This document shows positions 19,823-32,037 of a stretch of DNA of 64,000 bases, one piece after another; position 1 is the stretch's first letter; each line of letters starts with the position of its first letter. The DNA is from Primulina eburnea (lineage: Eukaryota; Streptophyta; Magnoliopsida; Lamiales; Gesneriaceae). The DNA is taken from the NCBI RefSeq assembly GCF_022965805.1, contig NC_133110.1, positions 29,136,668 through 29,200,667 on the forward strand, in the 5' to 3' direction. Under the pieces are notes generated by a model that was given only the letters and a program-made list of their open reading frames with translations, was not told where the DNA came from and ran no database searches. Position numbers and translations under genes: made by a program.

Positions 19823-21094
19823 TGTGACTGGTAGTAAGTTCCCCTTCCTCAAGTTCATCAGGGTAATTCCCATTTACAGAAGTACCATCCATTTCAGAAC
19901 CTCTAGAATTATTCTCAGAAATGGCTCCTTCAGAAAGATTACATTGCAAGATAGAGACAACTGTGACTAAGTAAGATTCTTGGAACTTGATATCAAGTTC
20001 GTAGTTTGCCAGTTCATCATTTTGTAAAGCTGTTAAGAATGCCCGTGCAACCTGCCAAAAAGACATGAAAAGAAACGGCAAAAATAAAATAGCATGAGAC
20101 CAATACTTCCAGTCACCCATAGCATCGTATGCCAAATTTTGGCTGTCAGCAGATCCACATCACAACTTCACCAGCCCATCCAAAAATGAAGGAAGAGATA
20201 GCAAAAATATACAGATGCAAGTAGGAACTAGGGCATCAATTGCATAAGAAGAGTGTAAAATACAATCTACAATAAAGATGACAAATCACCTTGTAAGCAC
20301 ACCATTGTCCTAGTTCACCAAGTGCATAATTGATCGCCCTCAATTTTATGATTAACTTAGCGGCACCGTCACTTTCCGTTCGTTCAGACATACCATAAAC
20401 TTGCCGCAACTCTTCCTTAGCACCAGAATCTCTTGCTCCCATGAATTGCCACTTACTAGAGCTTGACCGAGCTACCTCTTCAACAGTCTGTTCCATTTGT
20501 TTTATTTTTTCATGGAGAAACAATAAGCTAGAAGCTTTATCGTACTCCACCACCACTTCTGAAGGCATCGGTACATGTTTCTCCAGTTCCTTGCGGTCTT
20601 TAATGGTACAAACTACAGAGTATAGTTTAATCTCTAGATTTCGAATTTTTACTGCACAATCCACTTGGCTAGAAACACCTGGAATAACGAGGTGCAAAGT
20701 TCTACACCTCAAGAAACTTCAACAAAAGAACATAAGAAGGGACCAACACAACACCTTGTGCAGGAAAAATATAATGACAACAACAACAACGAAAACTTAT
20801 GTTTGAATCTATGGATGAAAAAGCCGTGTGATGATCCCTAAAAAAACCTAACACTGATACAGAGACACAAATAAAATAAATACTCTTCAAGTTGACCGGA
20901 GATGCAGTCATCCCGAAAACTGATGGCCTCTTCTCTTTCGGTGTCGTGTTATAAAACTCGGACATCACCAAGGAATAAGGATGCTTCTTCACTGCATGAT
21001 GACATTCGTCCAGAATAAGGAGATTTATTGCTTCCATTTTCACTATACTGTGCCGAAGTATATTCAAATGAATTTGAGCCGTCATAACTAACAC
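19823..21094 (-). CDS. DCL1: DICER-LIKE 1 fragment: three consecutive exons of the helicase region
   Basis: Exons on the minus strand are 20884-21094, 20290-20678 and 19823-20051, separated by introns of 205 and 238 bases. All visible junctions have GT and AG (for example TTTTTGGCAG before 20051 and GTGAGT after 19823). Intron phases (1, then 0) keep one open frame of about 276 codons with no stop. Exon 1 carries the DECH box (LILDECHHAVKKHPYS) and helicase motif III (GMTASPVN). Exons 2 and 3 carry blocks I recognise from plant DCL1 (SSQVDCAVKIRNLE, RKELEKHVPMPSE, SKWQFMGARD, KFQESYL, EEGEL). DCL1 processes microRNA precursors in the nucleus; this covers only about one seventh of the roughly 1900-residue protein. 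Upstream and downstream exons are absent from the window. It could be the real gene with retrotransposon-filled introns or a duplicated fragment. Confidence 0.85.
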
Positions 21095-21478
21095 CTGGTT
21101 AAAGAGCAACAAGATGAAGATACGTTCAGTGCTTCCACAAGTTTTCCAAATTCAGTGGTTTGACTAGTAACTTTAGAATGATAATTTTGCACATATTTCA
21201 AGAAAGTCCTGAAATTTTAGCAAAATCCTACATGTCGTCTTCGTATAATCTACCCCACTATGCTTTGAAATGAACATGTATCCAAAAGCTATTATGTTTG
21301 TACTAGTTCTAACTGATATTTCAATGTTTTTAAAGTGTATGATTCACATGATGGCAACTGACGTTTAAGTGCATTAGAGTATCAGCACCAAAAATGAATA
21401 AGTAAGAAACAAGCAGGAAAAAATTATGGAAATGTTCTATAATATATGGACTCCAAGCCAGAGTGACCACTTACGTTC
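21095..21478. other. Non-coding stretch upstream of the first visible DCL1 exon
   Basis: It ends, on the minus strand, in a splice acceptor (TTTAACCAG) at 21095. I find no preceding DCL1 exon in it. It is probably intron up to the boundary of element Z. Confidence 0.45.
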
Positions 21479-22336
21479 TATAACGACCCAAATATTTATT
21501 TGAATTAAGTATTTACAAAGACATGATTAAAAATTTATCAATTAAACATTATTAAAGAAGTGGTTAATTGAGGATCAACATGTTAGGATCCATCGAATTT
21601 GGAATGGACATCCAATCTACCTGAGTATCTTATCCCGAGAAATCCAACTAGACCAATGAGATTATGACACAAGATAGATAAGATTGATTTCCGATCTTTT
21701 GGACTAGTATGGATGAAGCCTATAAACAAAAACTAATTACATTTGTTTCCTACACCGCTTTGCCTCAGCTTCTCTCTCGAGTTCTAACCATATACCTTAG
21801 GTTTTTAGTCAGTTTCTAGGGCAATTTATGTCGGGATGCTTCGGAGCTAGTGCCGACTCGAGAAGGAGTCGGTGAACAGGGACACACAGATCTAGACGTC
21901 ATCCACGAGCTGACAATGGATGCAAGTATAATCCCAAATACTTAAATAGTGATTTAAGGATCATTACGAAAAACTTCGAGCATGTTTAGTGATTATGGAT
22001 CTAGCATCATAGTGGTTTAGTCTGTTGGTATTGTCTAGGTTCAGACGAATAGACTTTCTGTCATGTGATGTATTGACTGAGATATCAGAGCGTAATATAC
22101 ACACTTATATGTTACATATTTATCTGTTGCATGACACTTGTTTCACTGCTTTGACATATTACACATGACATATCATGTTAGGCCTGATATCTTTTAAGAT
22201 ATACCTCGTTTGTTTGGATTTCTCAGCCATGTTCTATATTGTTGACGGTTGGGTATCGAGAGCTACAGTGTCTGACGGAACCCACGGGCTCTGATGACCC
22301 TAGACATTGTAGGTCCACGTCTTGATGATGAGTGTG
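21479..22336 (+). repeat. Element Z 5' LTR (boundaries approximate)
   Basis: It aligns with 32038-32529 and 34073-34501 (shared GGATCCA blocks, AGAAATCCAACTAGAC, GGGTATCGAGAGCTACAG, GATGATGAGTGTGGGAGCC). The expected TG start has decayed to something like TATAACGACCC. Homology can be followed only to 22336 because the other copy is cut there by X. Confidence 0.7.
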
Positions 22337-22609
22337 GGAGCCAAAACATGGACATGGCATATCAGAGAGTACACACTATAAACTGAGTGAAAGATTCTTG
22401 GCTTAATCCTTGACATCCGAGCATATTGCATTTCGCATGAATCATATCGGTTTGTATACTTATACATTCTCGTACTGAGCGATTGTCGCTGATGTCCTTG
22501 TTTTCATCTTGGACATCCCATTCTACGGGACAGCTCTTAGGTTGGACGGTCAAGACAGTGGCTAGAACAGTTGAATTTTGAACCAACATGGCATGATCAT
22601 CTACTGCTT
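22337..22609. other. Unassigned: end of the Z LTR and/or deleted internal region
   Basis: It sits between the last alignable LTR base and the integrase remnant. No PBS or coding similarity is seen. The junction of a large deletion that removed gag to reverse transcriptase probably lies here. Confidence 0.4.
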
Positions 22610-23099
22610 GTGGAGTTGATGTATAACAATAGCTACCATAGCAGCATCATTATGGCTCTGTTTCAAGCATTGTATACTAGACATTGTCGTACTCCATTGT
22701 TTTGAGACGAAGTAAAAGAACGACAAGTGCAAGAACCTGAATTAGTGCAACAAGCGATTGACCAAGTGGAACTGATCAAGAAAATAATAAAAACTGCACA
22801 AGATCGTCAAGCGAGTTAACACAAATACCAAGCGTACACCCATACATTTTCAGCCTGGGGAAAAGGTATTCTTTAAACTTTCATCATTCCATAGGGTGAT
22901 GAGATTTGGACTTGGGAAAATTAGCCTCAAGATTCATCAGACCTTCCGAGATCTTGGAATGTATTGGAAATTTGGCGTATCGATTGGCTTTACCGTCGTA
23001 TTTGTCCAACATTCACAACGTCTTTCATTATCGTTGCTATGAATGTATGTAGCATATGAATTATGCGTTCTTGACTAGACAGATATTCAACTTGAAGAA
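22610..23099 (+). pseudogene. Element Z integrase remnant, part 1
   Basis: Conceptual translation in shifting frames gives [42 protein letters not shown] and a GPY-like region, matching the integrase C-terminal half of gypsy elements. Stops and frameshifts are frequent. It is cut at 23099 by D; AAGAA (23095-23099) is the target duplication. Confidence 0.75.
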
Positions 23100-23205
23100 T
23101 GTAAGGTCCGAGATTTATTAGTATTCATTCATATGAGACTCGGAAGATATGAGAATGCATGACGTGTAAGGAGAAGAGAAAAGACATGAGAATTAGGGTT
23201 TTGCA

Positions 23206-23490
23206 AGACAGCACCCGCGTCCAGAACAGGAGTGCACCCGCTGTCATGCAATTATGGATTTTTGGCAAGAAGGGCCGAAGCCATACCGCACCCGCGGTGC
23301 ATGGACAGTAAGTTAGCAAAATTTCCCGTAGCATCACCGCACCCGCGGTGCAGAAAGACCGCACTTGCGGTGACAAGACCGCACCCGCCGTGCAGAACAG
23401 GACCGCACCCGCGGTCGATGATTTTAGAAAATGATAGAGTTGCCGAAGGCACAGCGCACCCGCGCTCCTTGAACCACCGAACCCGCGGTC
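23206..23490 (+). promoter_or_regulatory. Palindrome cluster ACCGC-N4-GCGGT in the D 5' LTR
   Basis: About nine copies, several degenerate (for example ACCGCACTTGCGGT near 23357), lie before the TATA region. Intact ones are near 23285, 23335 and 23401. Two follow GCCGAAG words (about 23272 and 23440), as in A and C. The 3' LTR array is about 29991-30256. Confidence 0.72.
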
Positions 23491-23521
23491 ATGCGTGCCC
23501 TTTGAAGAATGAGCCATGTGT

Positions 23522-23548
23522 TATATAACATGCAAGATATATATAGAG
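23522..23548 (+). promoter_or_regulatory. Probable TATA region, D 5' LTR
   Basis: TATATAA at 23522 and ATATATATAGAGG at about 23536 follow the palindrome cluster. The 3' LTR equivalent is about 30291-30317. Confidence 0.55.
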
Positions 23549-23584
23549 GTAGCTTCATTTCCTCCTTGCTCAGATGAAACAACC

Positions 23585-23607
23585 GAGAGAGAGAGAGAGA
23601 GAGAGCT
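23585..23607 (+). repeat. GA microsatellite in the D 5' LTR
   Basis: An uninterrupted (GA)n run of about 11 units; the 3' LTR copy (about 30352-30368) is shorter, so its length changed after insertion. Confidence 0.85.
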
Positions 23608-24175
23608 TAAGGAAAAGGAGAATTCTTGCACTTTGAATTTAGATTTCTCAAGATTTAGTCACCCGAGTTGTATTCCGAGTTAAGATTCTTGTTCCTCGCT
23701 TTAAAGGCTTCAAGGTGATGTAAGTTTCCTTCAATTCCAACATGATTCAGATTTTATAGATTAGGGAAATTGTAATATGATGGTTATATTGTGTTGTTGA
23801 CATAGTAAGCATAGTATATTCACAAACGGATGGAATATCGAATAGCATACGCAATTGTTATGGAATTTCAGATTGTGGGAGTTGAAATAATGCAGATTTT
23901 GGGGAGATTATGATTTGGTTATTGATGTGGTGAGTTGTGAATAATCTACTCATTATTATTGAGAGATTAGTATCGAAGAATCAGAACATTACATTACTGT
24001 ATTGTATTGAGAATGAATTGTGAATGGTACAAGATTCACTTTGAGTTATGTTTTGATAGAATGTATCTTTACATTGCTATTTCAGACTGTCATTGGTAAG
24101 ATTCGTCTTCGAGACCTCGACATCAATAACGGTTTAACAAGAAAGGTATAATGCATGTTTTGTTTGGGGAGATAC

Positions 24176-24697
24176 AACTCAAATGAGAGCCCATTTGAGT
24201 TTCCCAACCAAAATCACATACTAGATTTATTGTTTATCTTGTGATATGATTGTGATTTGTTTATAGACTTGTATTCAAATCTTTTGAAATGATTATGCTT
24301 TGTTTACAGATTGTTATTCATTGCATTAAGATAGGGAGTCTTGACAGATCAGTCAAACTTCTAGATGTTCGGTGATATCACAGCTTAGGGGAAGATCGTT
24401 CTCCTATTGTAGACGTGGATACAGATCAGGCCGAAGTCTAGGAATAAGACGTACAGTCACCACGATTGGGAGGGTAGGTGACAGCCATTGACGTCTTATT
24501 CACACCTGGATCCCTAGAGTTATAGTAGAGTGGAGTCCAGACATGGTTTGATTCGCATTGCATGATTTTATGGATGTCATTCATCATAGCATGTTTCATG
24601 TTTTAGATTGATTATATGCATGTATACATGTTTATACTGGGATTTGTTCTCACCGGAGTTTCCGGCTGTTGTTATGTCTGTATGTGTGCATAACAAC
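24176..24697 (+). other. Conserved hairpin-rich leader region, D 5' LTR
   Basis: H1 is AACTCAAATG/CATTTGAGTT (24176-24185, 24192-24201). H2 is TTGAC/GTCAA near 24341. H3 is CTAGA-tg-TTCGG/CCGAAGTCTAG (24361-24372, 24431-24441), enclosing H5, TAGGGGA/TCTCCTA (24386-24392, 24400-24406). H6 is GAATAAGACGT/ACGTCTTATTC (24442-24452, 24491-24501), enclosing H7, GTCACC/GGTGAC. H9 is GTTGTTATG/CATAACAAC (24668-24676, 24689-24697), a perfect 9-base stem with loop TCTGTATGTGTG. The 3' LTR copy is about 30940-31460. Confidence 0.75.
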
Positions 24698-25012
24698 AGG
24701 TGGGGCAGGATCTGGGTCGAGACAGAGATGAGATCGTGATAGCGTGGTGACTCCGGGCGCAGCAGAGGACTAGTGGTTTCTACTAGCTAGTACTACTTGT
24801 AGATAATATTTTGTTTTAAACACTAGTTTGTACGAATGTATAATAACAAGACTTGTATGTACATTTGATTAAATAATGTAGAAGTATCTATTGTGCTTAG
24901 TTTTATTAACATTTGATGTAATGTCAAAAGCAAAAAAATTTGACCCACTTTTCATAATAAAGATCCATTTAATCCCAGAGAAATGAGTTAGAGCCCGGGT
25001 CCCCACAACAGG

Positions 25013-25024
25013 TGGTATCAGAGC
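25013..25024 (+). other. Primer-binding site (initiator tRNA-Met), element D
   Basis: TGGTATCAGAGC begins five bases after the LTR end. GAATGAGCGGGGTAGATCGA follows near 25053. Confidence 0.95.
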
Positions 25025-25247
25025 GATAGGTCCTTTAGATTAAGATAAGATAGAATGAGCGGGGTAGATCGATTCATCTTCCTTGCTTTATGATGTGATA
25101 GCATGCTTTATTTTTTTCATATTACATGTTGTGTGTTATCTGATGTGATTACAGCATGTAATGACTGAATCAGAACCGATTCTGGATCAGAGGAGGGCTG
25201 AGACAGTTTGTATAGACTGTACACTAATTTGTTTGAATACCAGATAC

Positions 25248-26237
25248 ATGCCTCCTAGAAGAGCAGCCGTGCCTTTGCGACCCACAGTACCAGAACAAGG
25301 TAGCACGTCCGGGGATCCGATGGATGTTACTGCTACACCCATGGAGACTCTGTTAAAACGATTCCAGTCTTTCAGACCACCTACCTTAAGAGGTACATAA
25401 AATGCAATGGAATGTGAAAGCTGGTTGGAGGATATTGAGATGTTATTCGAGTCTCTAGAATATAGTGATGAGAAACGAGTGAGACTCATTGGCCATCAAT
25501 TGCAAGACGTGGCTAAGAATTGGTGGTTGAACATCAAAAGAGCATTCGAGCAGCGTGGCACAGAGATTACATGGAAAGTGTTCAAGACCGAGTTTTATCA
25601 GCGATTCTTTCCTGTATCCTACCATAAAGATAAGGGCGCTGAGTTTGCAAACCTGAGGCAAGGGCAATTGAACATTGAAGAGTACGTTGCTAAATTTTCT
25701 TCCTTGCATCGCTTTGCACCTCATGTTTCCAGTAGTGATGATGCCGTAGCAGATCAGTTTATAAACGGCTTAAACCCCGATATCTTTACCTTGGTAAATA
25801 CTGGGAGACCCAACAATTTCGCCGACGCATTGAACCGTGCCAAAGGAGCAGAAGCAGGATTGCTTAGGCAACGGAGTGTTCCGTATGTTGCCCCGAGTCC
25901 GAGACCTCCATTACCTCCCGCACAACCTCCTCCTAGATTCGATAGCGGCGGTAGTAGCAGCATGCGGAAAGATCAGTTGAAAGCGAAAGGGAAGCAGTTT
26001 AAAAGACCCGTGAGCAGTTCGTCGAGCTCCAGTGGATCAAAACAGAGTGGTTTCGATCAGAGCACAAGGTACACAGGTGTATATTGCAATTCTTGTGGTG
26101 GCAGGCATGCCACAGAGCAGTGCCAGGGAGTGACGGGGAGATGCAACATATGTAGACAACAAGGACATTTCGCCAAAGTCTGTCCTCAGAGGAGTGGTGT
26201 ACCGAGATCTCTGGGTAAGGGTCATCTGCATCAGTGA
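25248..26237 (+). pseudogene. Element D gag, broken
   Basis: The frame opens with the [12 protein letters not shown] start also seen in U. A TAA at 25398-25400 replaces a glutamate codon (U reads ENAIECESW here). The frame then stays open through the Gag domain and both zinc knuckles (CNSCGGRHATEQC, CNICRQQGHFAKVC). A frameshift near 26229 puts the TGA at 26235 in frame and moves protease to another frame. Confidence 0.9.
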
Positions 26238-29200
26238 CTCAGCCTGAGAGGCAAGCTTCATCAGTTCACTCCTTTCAGCCGCCACCTACACAGACCCAGC
26301 CTCGAGCCAGAGGTGGTGAGACAGGGAGTCAGCAGACCCGACAACAGGCTCAAGTGTTTGCATTGACAGAGGAGCAAGCACAGGATGCACCAGACGATGT
26401 CATCGCAGGTAACTGTTCTCTTTGCGGTTATCCTGCTTATATATTGATAGATACAGGTGCATCGCATACATTCATCTCAGAACGATTCGCATTATTGCAT
26501 TCCTTGCCTGTTGAGTCTTTGTTGGATGTAGTGTCTATTACTTCTCTGTTGGGAAGTGGTTTGATATCTGTAACTACGGTTAGACATTGCATTTTACAGT
26601 TTGAGGGTCATGAAATTGATCTAGATTGCATAGTAGTTGGGCTTGCTGATTTTGATTGCATTGTTGGGATTGACATGCTAACAAAGTACAGAGCCACCGT
26701 GGATTGTTTCCACAAGATTGTCAGATTCAGACCAGAAATGGCAGGGGAGTGGAAATTCTACGGTAAGGGTTCCAGATCTTGGATTCCCTTGATTTCGGCT
26801 TTGACTATGAATAAGTTGTTGCAGAAAGGAGCAGATGGGTTCCTTGTGTATGCTGTAGATGTACAGAAATCGAGCCCGGCATTGGCAGACTTGCCAGTAG
26901 TACGGGAGTTTGCAGATGTGTTCCCAGATGAAATACCAGGGTTACCTCCAGCTCGAGAGGTAGATTTTAGCATTGATTTGATTCAAGGTACTGTTCCTAT
27001 TTCTCGAGCTCCGTATAGGATGGCGACTGTTGAACTTAAAGAACTGAAAGCACAATTGGAAGATCTTCTAGCCAAGGGATATATCCGACCTAGTTTATCT
27101 CCTTGGGGCGCACCAGTACTCTTTGTGCGAAAGAAAGATGGATCAATGCGCTTGTGTATAGATTATCGGCAACTGAACAAAGCGACAGTGAAGAATAAAT
27201 ATCCATTGCCGCGCATCGATGATTTATTTGATCAATTACAGGGATCATCGATTTATTCCAAGATTGATTTGCGATCCGGATATCATCAACTCGGAGTTCG
27301 AGATGTAGACATACCGAAAACAGCATTTCGAACCAGGTATGGACATTATGAATTTATTTTCATGCCTTTTGGTTTAACAAATGCTCCAGCAGTGTTTATG
27401 AGTTTGATGAACCGAGTCTTTCAGAGGTACTTGGATGATTTTGTGATTGTGTTTATTGATGATATTTTGGTGTATTCTAAGAATTTGACTGAACATGCCG
27501 ATCATTTGAGAATTGTATTGCAAACACTGAGGAATGAGAGGTTATATGCTAAACTATCCAAGTGCGAGTTTTGGTTGAGACAGGTTGTCTTCTTGGGTCA
27601 TATTATATCTGGAGATGGTATTGCTGTAGATCCAAGTAAAGTGGAAGCGGTGATCGGCTGGCCAAGACCGACTTCTGTGCCAGAAATACACAGTTTCATG
27701 GGTCTAGCAGGATACTATAGACGATTTATCAAAGATTTCTCCAGTATTGCAAAACCAATCACCCAGTTGACGCAAAAGAATGCGCCATTTATATGGTCTG
27801 AGGATTGTGAGTCTAGCTTCGTGGAATTGAAGAAGAAGCTGACCAGTGCTCCAGTACTGACGATACCTTCAGGTACAGGTGATTTTGTTGTATATTGCGA
27901 TGCCTCTCACAGAGGTTTGGGATGTGTTCTTATGCAGCGAGGTCATGTGGTCGCATACGCCTCGAGACAATTGAAGCCACATGAATTTCGATACCCCATT
28001 CACGATCTTGAACTGGCGGCTATCGTATTTGCATTGAAAATCTGGCGTCACTACCTCTACGGTGAGAAATTTGAGATTTACTCCGATCACAAGAGCCTGA
28101 AGTATCTATTTTCTCAATCAGAACTGAATATGCGGCAGCGTAGATGGCTTGATCTACTGAAAGACTTTGATTGCGAGATCAAATACTATCCAGGGAAGTC
28201 AAATGCAGCAGCGGACGCTTTGAGTCGAAAAGTTTGTTCCCTATCCTTATCGACGATAGGTGTTACAAAGTTAGTTGAGAATTGTTGTCTGTCTGGATTA
28301 GAGTTTGATACAGATAGTAGGCCACTACGACTTGCTACCATTCGTGTTGAACCTGATTTGATTTGGAGGATTAAAGAAGCCCAAAGAACCGATCAAAATG
28401 TGCAGAGATCGATTCAGATGGTTAGATCAGGGCATTTGTCAGAATAACAGGTACGTGATCATGTGCTGTATGTGAATAACCGTCTTGTAGTGCCAGATGT
28501 TTCAGATTTGAAACAATAGATTTTATCAGAAGCGCACTGTAGTCGGTTTAGCATTCATCCTGGTGGCCGCAAGATGTATAATGACTTGAAGACACAGTTC
28601 TGGTGGAAGCATATGAAGTCAGATATTGCAAAATTTGTGTCTAAGTGCCTGAACTGCCAACAGTAAAAGCTGAGAGGAAGAAGCCCGGAGGTTTACTTCA
28701 GAGTTTAGCCATTCCTGAATGGAAATGGGATCACATTTCCATGGATTTTGTGACGAAGTTACCTCGATCATCTAGAAGCTGTGATGCGATTTGGGTCATT
28801 ATTGACAGACTGACCAAATCAGCTTGCTTTATTTCGAACAGAATGACTTATCGACATGATCAGATGGCGGAGATATATGTCCGAGAGGTAGTCAGATTAC
28901 ATGGTGTGCCGAAGTCTATCGTATCAGATCGTGATCCACGATTCACTTCACACTTCTGGCACAGTCTACAGCAGGCTTTAGGTACGACATTATACCTGAG
29001 CACTGCATATCATCCTCAGACTGACGGACAGTCAGAGCGGACTATCCAGACTCTAGAGGATATTTTGAGAGACGTAGTGCTAGATTTTGGCACTAGTTGG
29101 AAAGATTCTCTACCTCTTTGTGAATTCTCTTATAATAATAGCTATCAGACGAGCATTGAGATTGCACCGTTTGAAGCTTTATATGGCAAGAAGTGCAGAT

Positions 29201-29779
29201 CTCCGTTGTACTGGGATGACATCTCAGAGGTACCAAAACTTGGGCCGGATATGATTCGTGATATGACTGAGAAGGTGAAAATCATTCAGAAGAGAATTAA
29301 GACAGCACAAGATAGGCAAGCTAAATACACCAATATCAGACGTAGACCGTTGGTATTCGAGCAAGGAGACAGAGTATTTTTGAAGATTTCTCCATTCAGA
29401 GGAGTTGTCAGATTTGGCAAGCGTGGGAAGTTGTCTCCTAGATACGTCGGTCCTTACGAAATCTTAGAGAAGATTGGCGATCGAGCCTATCGACTTGCTC
29501 TTCCTCCTTCGTTATCCGGGATACATGATGTTTTTCATGTGTCAATGTTGCGTAGGTATATGCCGAATATTTCCCATGTCATTCAACCTGACAAAGCGGA
29601 ACTTGATCGGACCGAGCTATGTTGAGTAACCAATACAAATTCTTGATTGGAAAGAAAAGAAGCTCAGGACAACGACTATTCCGCTAGTGAAAGTCCAATG
29701 GAGTCAACATGGCATAGAAGAAGCGACTTGGGAAACAGAAGCAGATATGCGACAGAAACATCCCGAGTTATTAACATGA
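26238..29779 (+). pseudogene. Element D pol (protease to integrase), broken
   Basis: Protease ([10 protein letters not shown]), reverse transcriptase ([10 protein letters not shown]) and RNase H ([10 protein letters not shown]) are open in one frame to 28447. There TAA replaces a tyrosine codon, and TAG follows at 28517. One base is lost near 28662, moving integrase to another frame (open 28645-29625, with VSDRDPRF and TDGQSERT). A further frameshift near 29610 and a stop disrupt the chromodomain-like tail, which otherwise resembles U to the TGA at 29777-29779. Such lesions make this copy non-autonomous. Confidence 0.9.
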
Positions 29780-29862
29780 TGTAAGTAAATTTTCAGTCCT
29801 GATTATATTACTTGTCATGTGTGTTTAATATTTGCCTACGATTTTGAGGGCGAAATCATTTC

Positions 29863-29877
29863 TTAGAGGGGGAGAAA
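29863..29877 (+). other. Polypurine tract of element D
   Basis: TTAGAGGGGGAGAAA lies directly before the 3' LTR start at 29878. Confidence 0.9.
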
Positions 29878-31769
29878 TGTAAGGTCCGAGATTTATTAGT
29901 ATTCATTCATATGAGACTCGGAAGATATGAGAATGCATGACGTGTAAGGAGAAGAGAAAAGACATGAGAATTAGGGTTTTGCAAGACAGCACCCGCGTCC
30001 AGAACAGGAGTGCACCCGCTGTCATGCAATTATGGATTTTTGGCAAGAAGGGCCGAAGCCATACCGCACCCGCGGTGCATGGACAGTAAGTTCGCAAAAA
30101 TTTCCCGTAGCATCACCGCACCCGCGGTGCAGAAAGACCGCACTTGCGGTGACAAGACCGCACCCGCGGTGCAGAACAGGACCGCACCCGCGGTCGATGA
30201 TTTTAGAAAATGATAGAGTTGCCGAAGGGTGCTCCTTGAACCACCGCACCCGCGGTTATGTGTGCCCTTTGAAGAATGAGCCATGTGCTATATAACATGC
30301 AAGATATATATAGAGGTGGCTTCATTTCCTCCTTGCTCAGATGAAACAACCGAGAGAGAGAGAGAGAGCTTAAGGAAAAGGAGAGTTCTTGCACTTTGAA
30401 TTTAGATTTCTCAAGATTTAGTCACCCGAGTTGTATTCCGAGTTGAGATTCTTGTTCCTCGCTTTAAAGGCTTCAAGGTGATGTAAGTTTCCTTCAATTC
30501 CTACATGATTTAGATTTTATAGATCAGGGAAATTGTAATATGATGGTTATATTGTGTTCTTGACATAGTAAGCATAGTATATTCACAAACGGATGGAATA
30601 TCGAATAGCATACGCAATTGTTATGGAATTTCAGATTGTGGGAGTTGAAATAATGCAGATTTTGGGGAGATTATGATTTGGTTATTGATGTGGTGAGTTG
30701 TGAATAATCTACTAATTATTATTGAAAGATTAGTATCGAAGAATCAGAACATTACATTACTGTATTGTATTGAGATTGATTTGTGAATGGTACAAGATTC
30801 ACTTTGAGTTATGTTTTGATAGAATGTATCTTTACATTGCCATTTCAGACTGTCATTGGTAAGATTCGTCTTCGAGACCTCGACATCAATAACGGTTTAA
30901 CAAGAAAGGTATAATGAATGTTTTGTTTGGGGAGATACAACTCAAATGAGATCCCATTTGAGTTTCCCAACCAAAATCACATACTAGATTTATTGTTTAT
31001 CTTGTGATATGATTGTGATTTGTTTATAGACTTGTATTCAAATCTTTTGAGATGATTATGCTTTGTTTACAGAATGTTATTCATTGCATTAAGATAGGGA
31101 GTCTTGACAGATCAGTCAAACTTCTAGATGTTCGGTGATATCAAAGCTTAGGGGAAGATCGTTCTCCTATTGTAGACGTGGATACAGATCAGGCCGAAAT
31201 CTAGGAATAAGACGTACAGTCACCCCGATTGGGAGGGTAGGTGACAGCCATTGACGTCTTATTCACACCAGGATCCCTAGAGTTATAGTCGATTCGAGTC
31301 CAGACATGGTTTGATTCGCATTGCAAGATTTTATGGATGTCATTAATCATAGCATGTTTCATGTTTTAGATTGATTATATGCATGTATACATGTTTATAC
31401 TGGGATTTGTTCTCATCGGAGTTTCCGGCTGTTGTTATGTCTGTATGTGTGCATAACAACAGGTGGGGCAGGATCTGGGTCGAGACAGAGATGAGATCGT
31501 GATAGCGTGGTGACTCCAGGCGCAGCAGAGGACTAGTGGTTACTACTAGCTTGTACTACTTGTAGATAGTAGTTTGTTTTAAACACTAGTTTGTACGAAT
31601 GTATAATAACAAGACTTGTATGTACATTTGATGAAATAATGTAGAAGTATCTATTGTGCTTAGTTTTATTAACATTTGATGTAATGTTAAAAGCAAAAAA
31701 TTTGACCCACTTTTCATAATAAAGATCCATTTAATCCCAGAGAAATGAGTTAGAGCCCGGGTCCCCACA
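29878..31769 (+). repeat. Element D 3' LTR (1892 bp)
   Basis: It matches 23100-25007. A palindrome copy present in the 5' LTR (near 23452) is deleted here (near 30228). It ends GGTCCCCACA and is followed by AAGAA. Confidence 0.95.
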
Positions 31770-31774
31770 AAGAA

Positions 31775-31942
31775 GACTTGGCTTATGTCGAGCAACAACT
31801 CTTGATTTTGGGTAGGAAAGAGAAGAGGGTCAGAAACAAGACAATCTCGCTTGTTCAAGTACAATGGCAACGCCGAAGTACCGTAGAGATGACTTGGGAG
31901 TTAGAGAGCTTTATGCGCTCGGAGTATCCGCAATTGTTTTGA
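31775..31942 (+). pseudogene. Element Z integrase remnant, part 2 (chromodomain-like tail)
   Basis: The frame continues directly from 23099 across the AAGAA duplication. LAYVEQQLLILGRKEK, VQVQWQ, then MTWELES and YPQLF with a TGA at 31940-31942 match the end of gypsy integrases. A GAAGATGAAATC spacer and a weak polypurine tract (GCAAGGAGCAGAGGA, about 32022-32036) follow. Confidence 0.8.
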
Positions 31943-32037
31943 GCTGTATCATTGTAATCAAGAGTTGTATCTTATTCAGTTGTATTTATACTTCGGTTCT
32001 GATTTCGAAGATGAAATCTTTGCAAGGAGCAGAGGAA

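Larger units (their letters stand above)
23100..25007 (+). repeat. Element D 5' LTR (1908 bp)
   Basis: It opens TGTAAGGTCCGAG and ends GGTCCCCACA. Palindrome cluster, TATA region, GA repeat and conserved hairpins follow in that order. Confidence 0.95.
23100..31769 (+). mobile_element. Element D: Ty3/gypsy element, complete in outline, coding region broken
   Basis: LTRs are 23100-25007 (1908 bp) and 29878-31769 (1892 bp), with target duplication AAGAA (23095-23099, 31770-31774), initiator-Met PBS and polypurine tract. Gag-pol is closely related to C and U but has at least four stops and three frameshifts. LTR differences (GA-repeat length, scattered substitutions, a 14-base deletion in the 3' palindrome array) are more numerous than in C, so it is older than C and U. 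Confidence 0.95.

Noticed and set aside
19823..21094. Complete functional DCL1 gene within the window
   Set aside because: Only about 276 of roughly 1900 residues are present; no PAZ, RNase III or dsRNA-binding exons are found in the window.
22362..22589. Possible host gene on the minus strand
   Set aside because: The 75-codon frame has no recognisable motif and lies in the junction region of decayed element Z.
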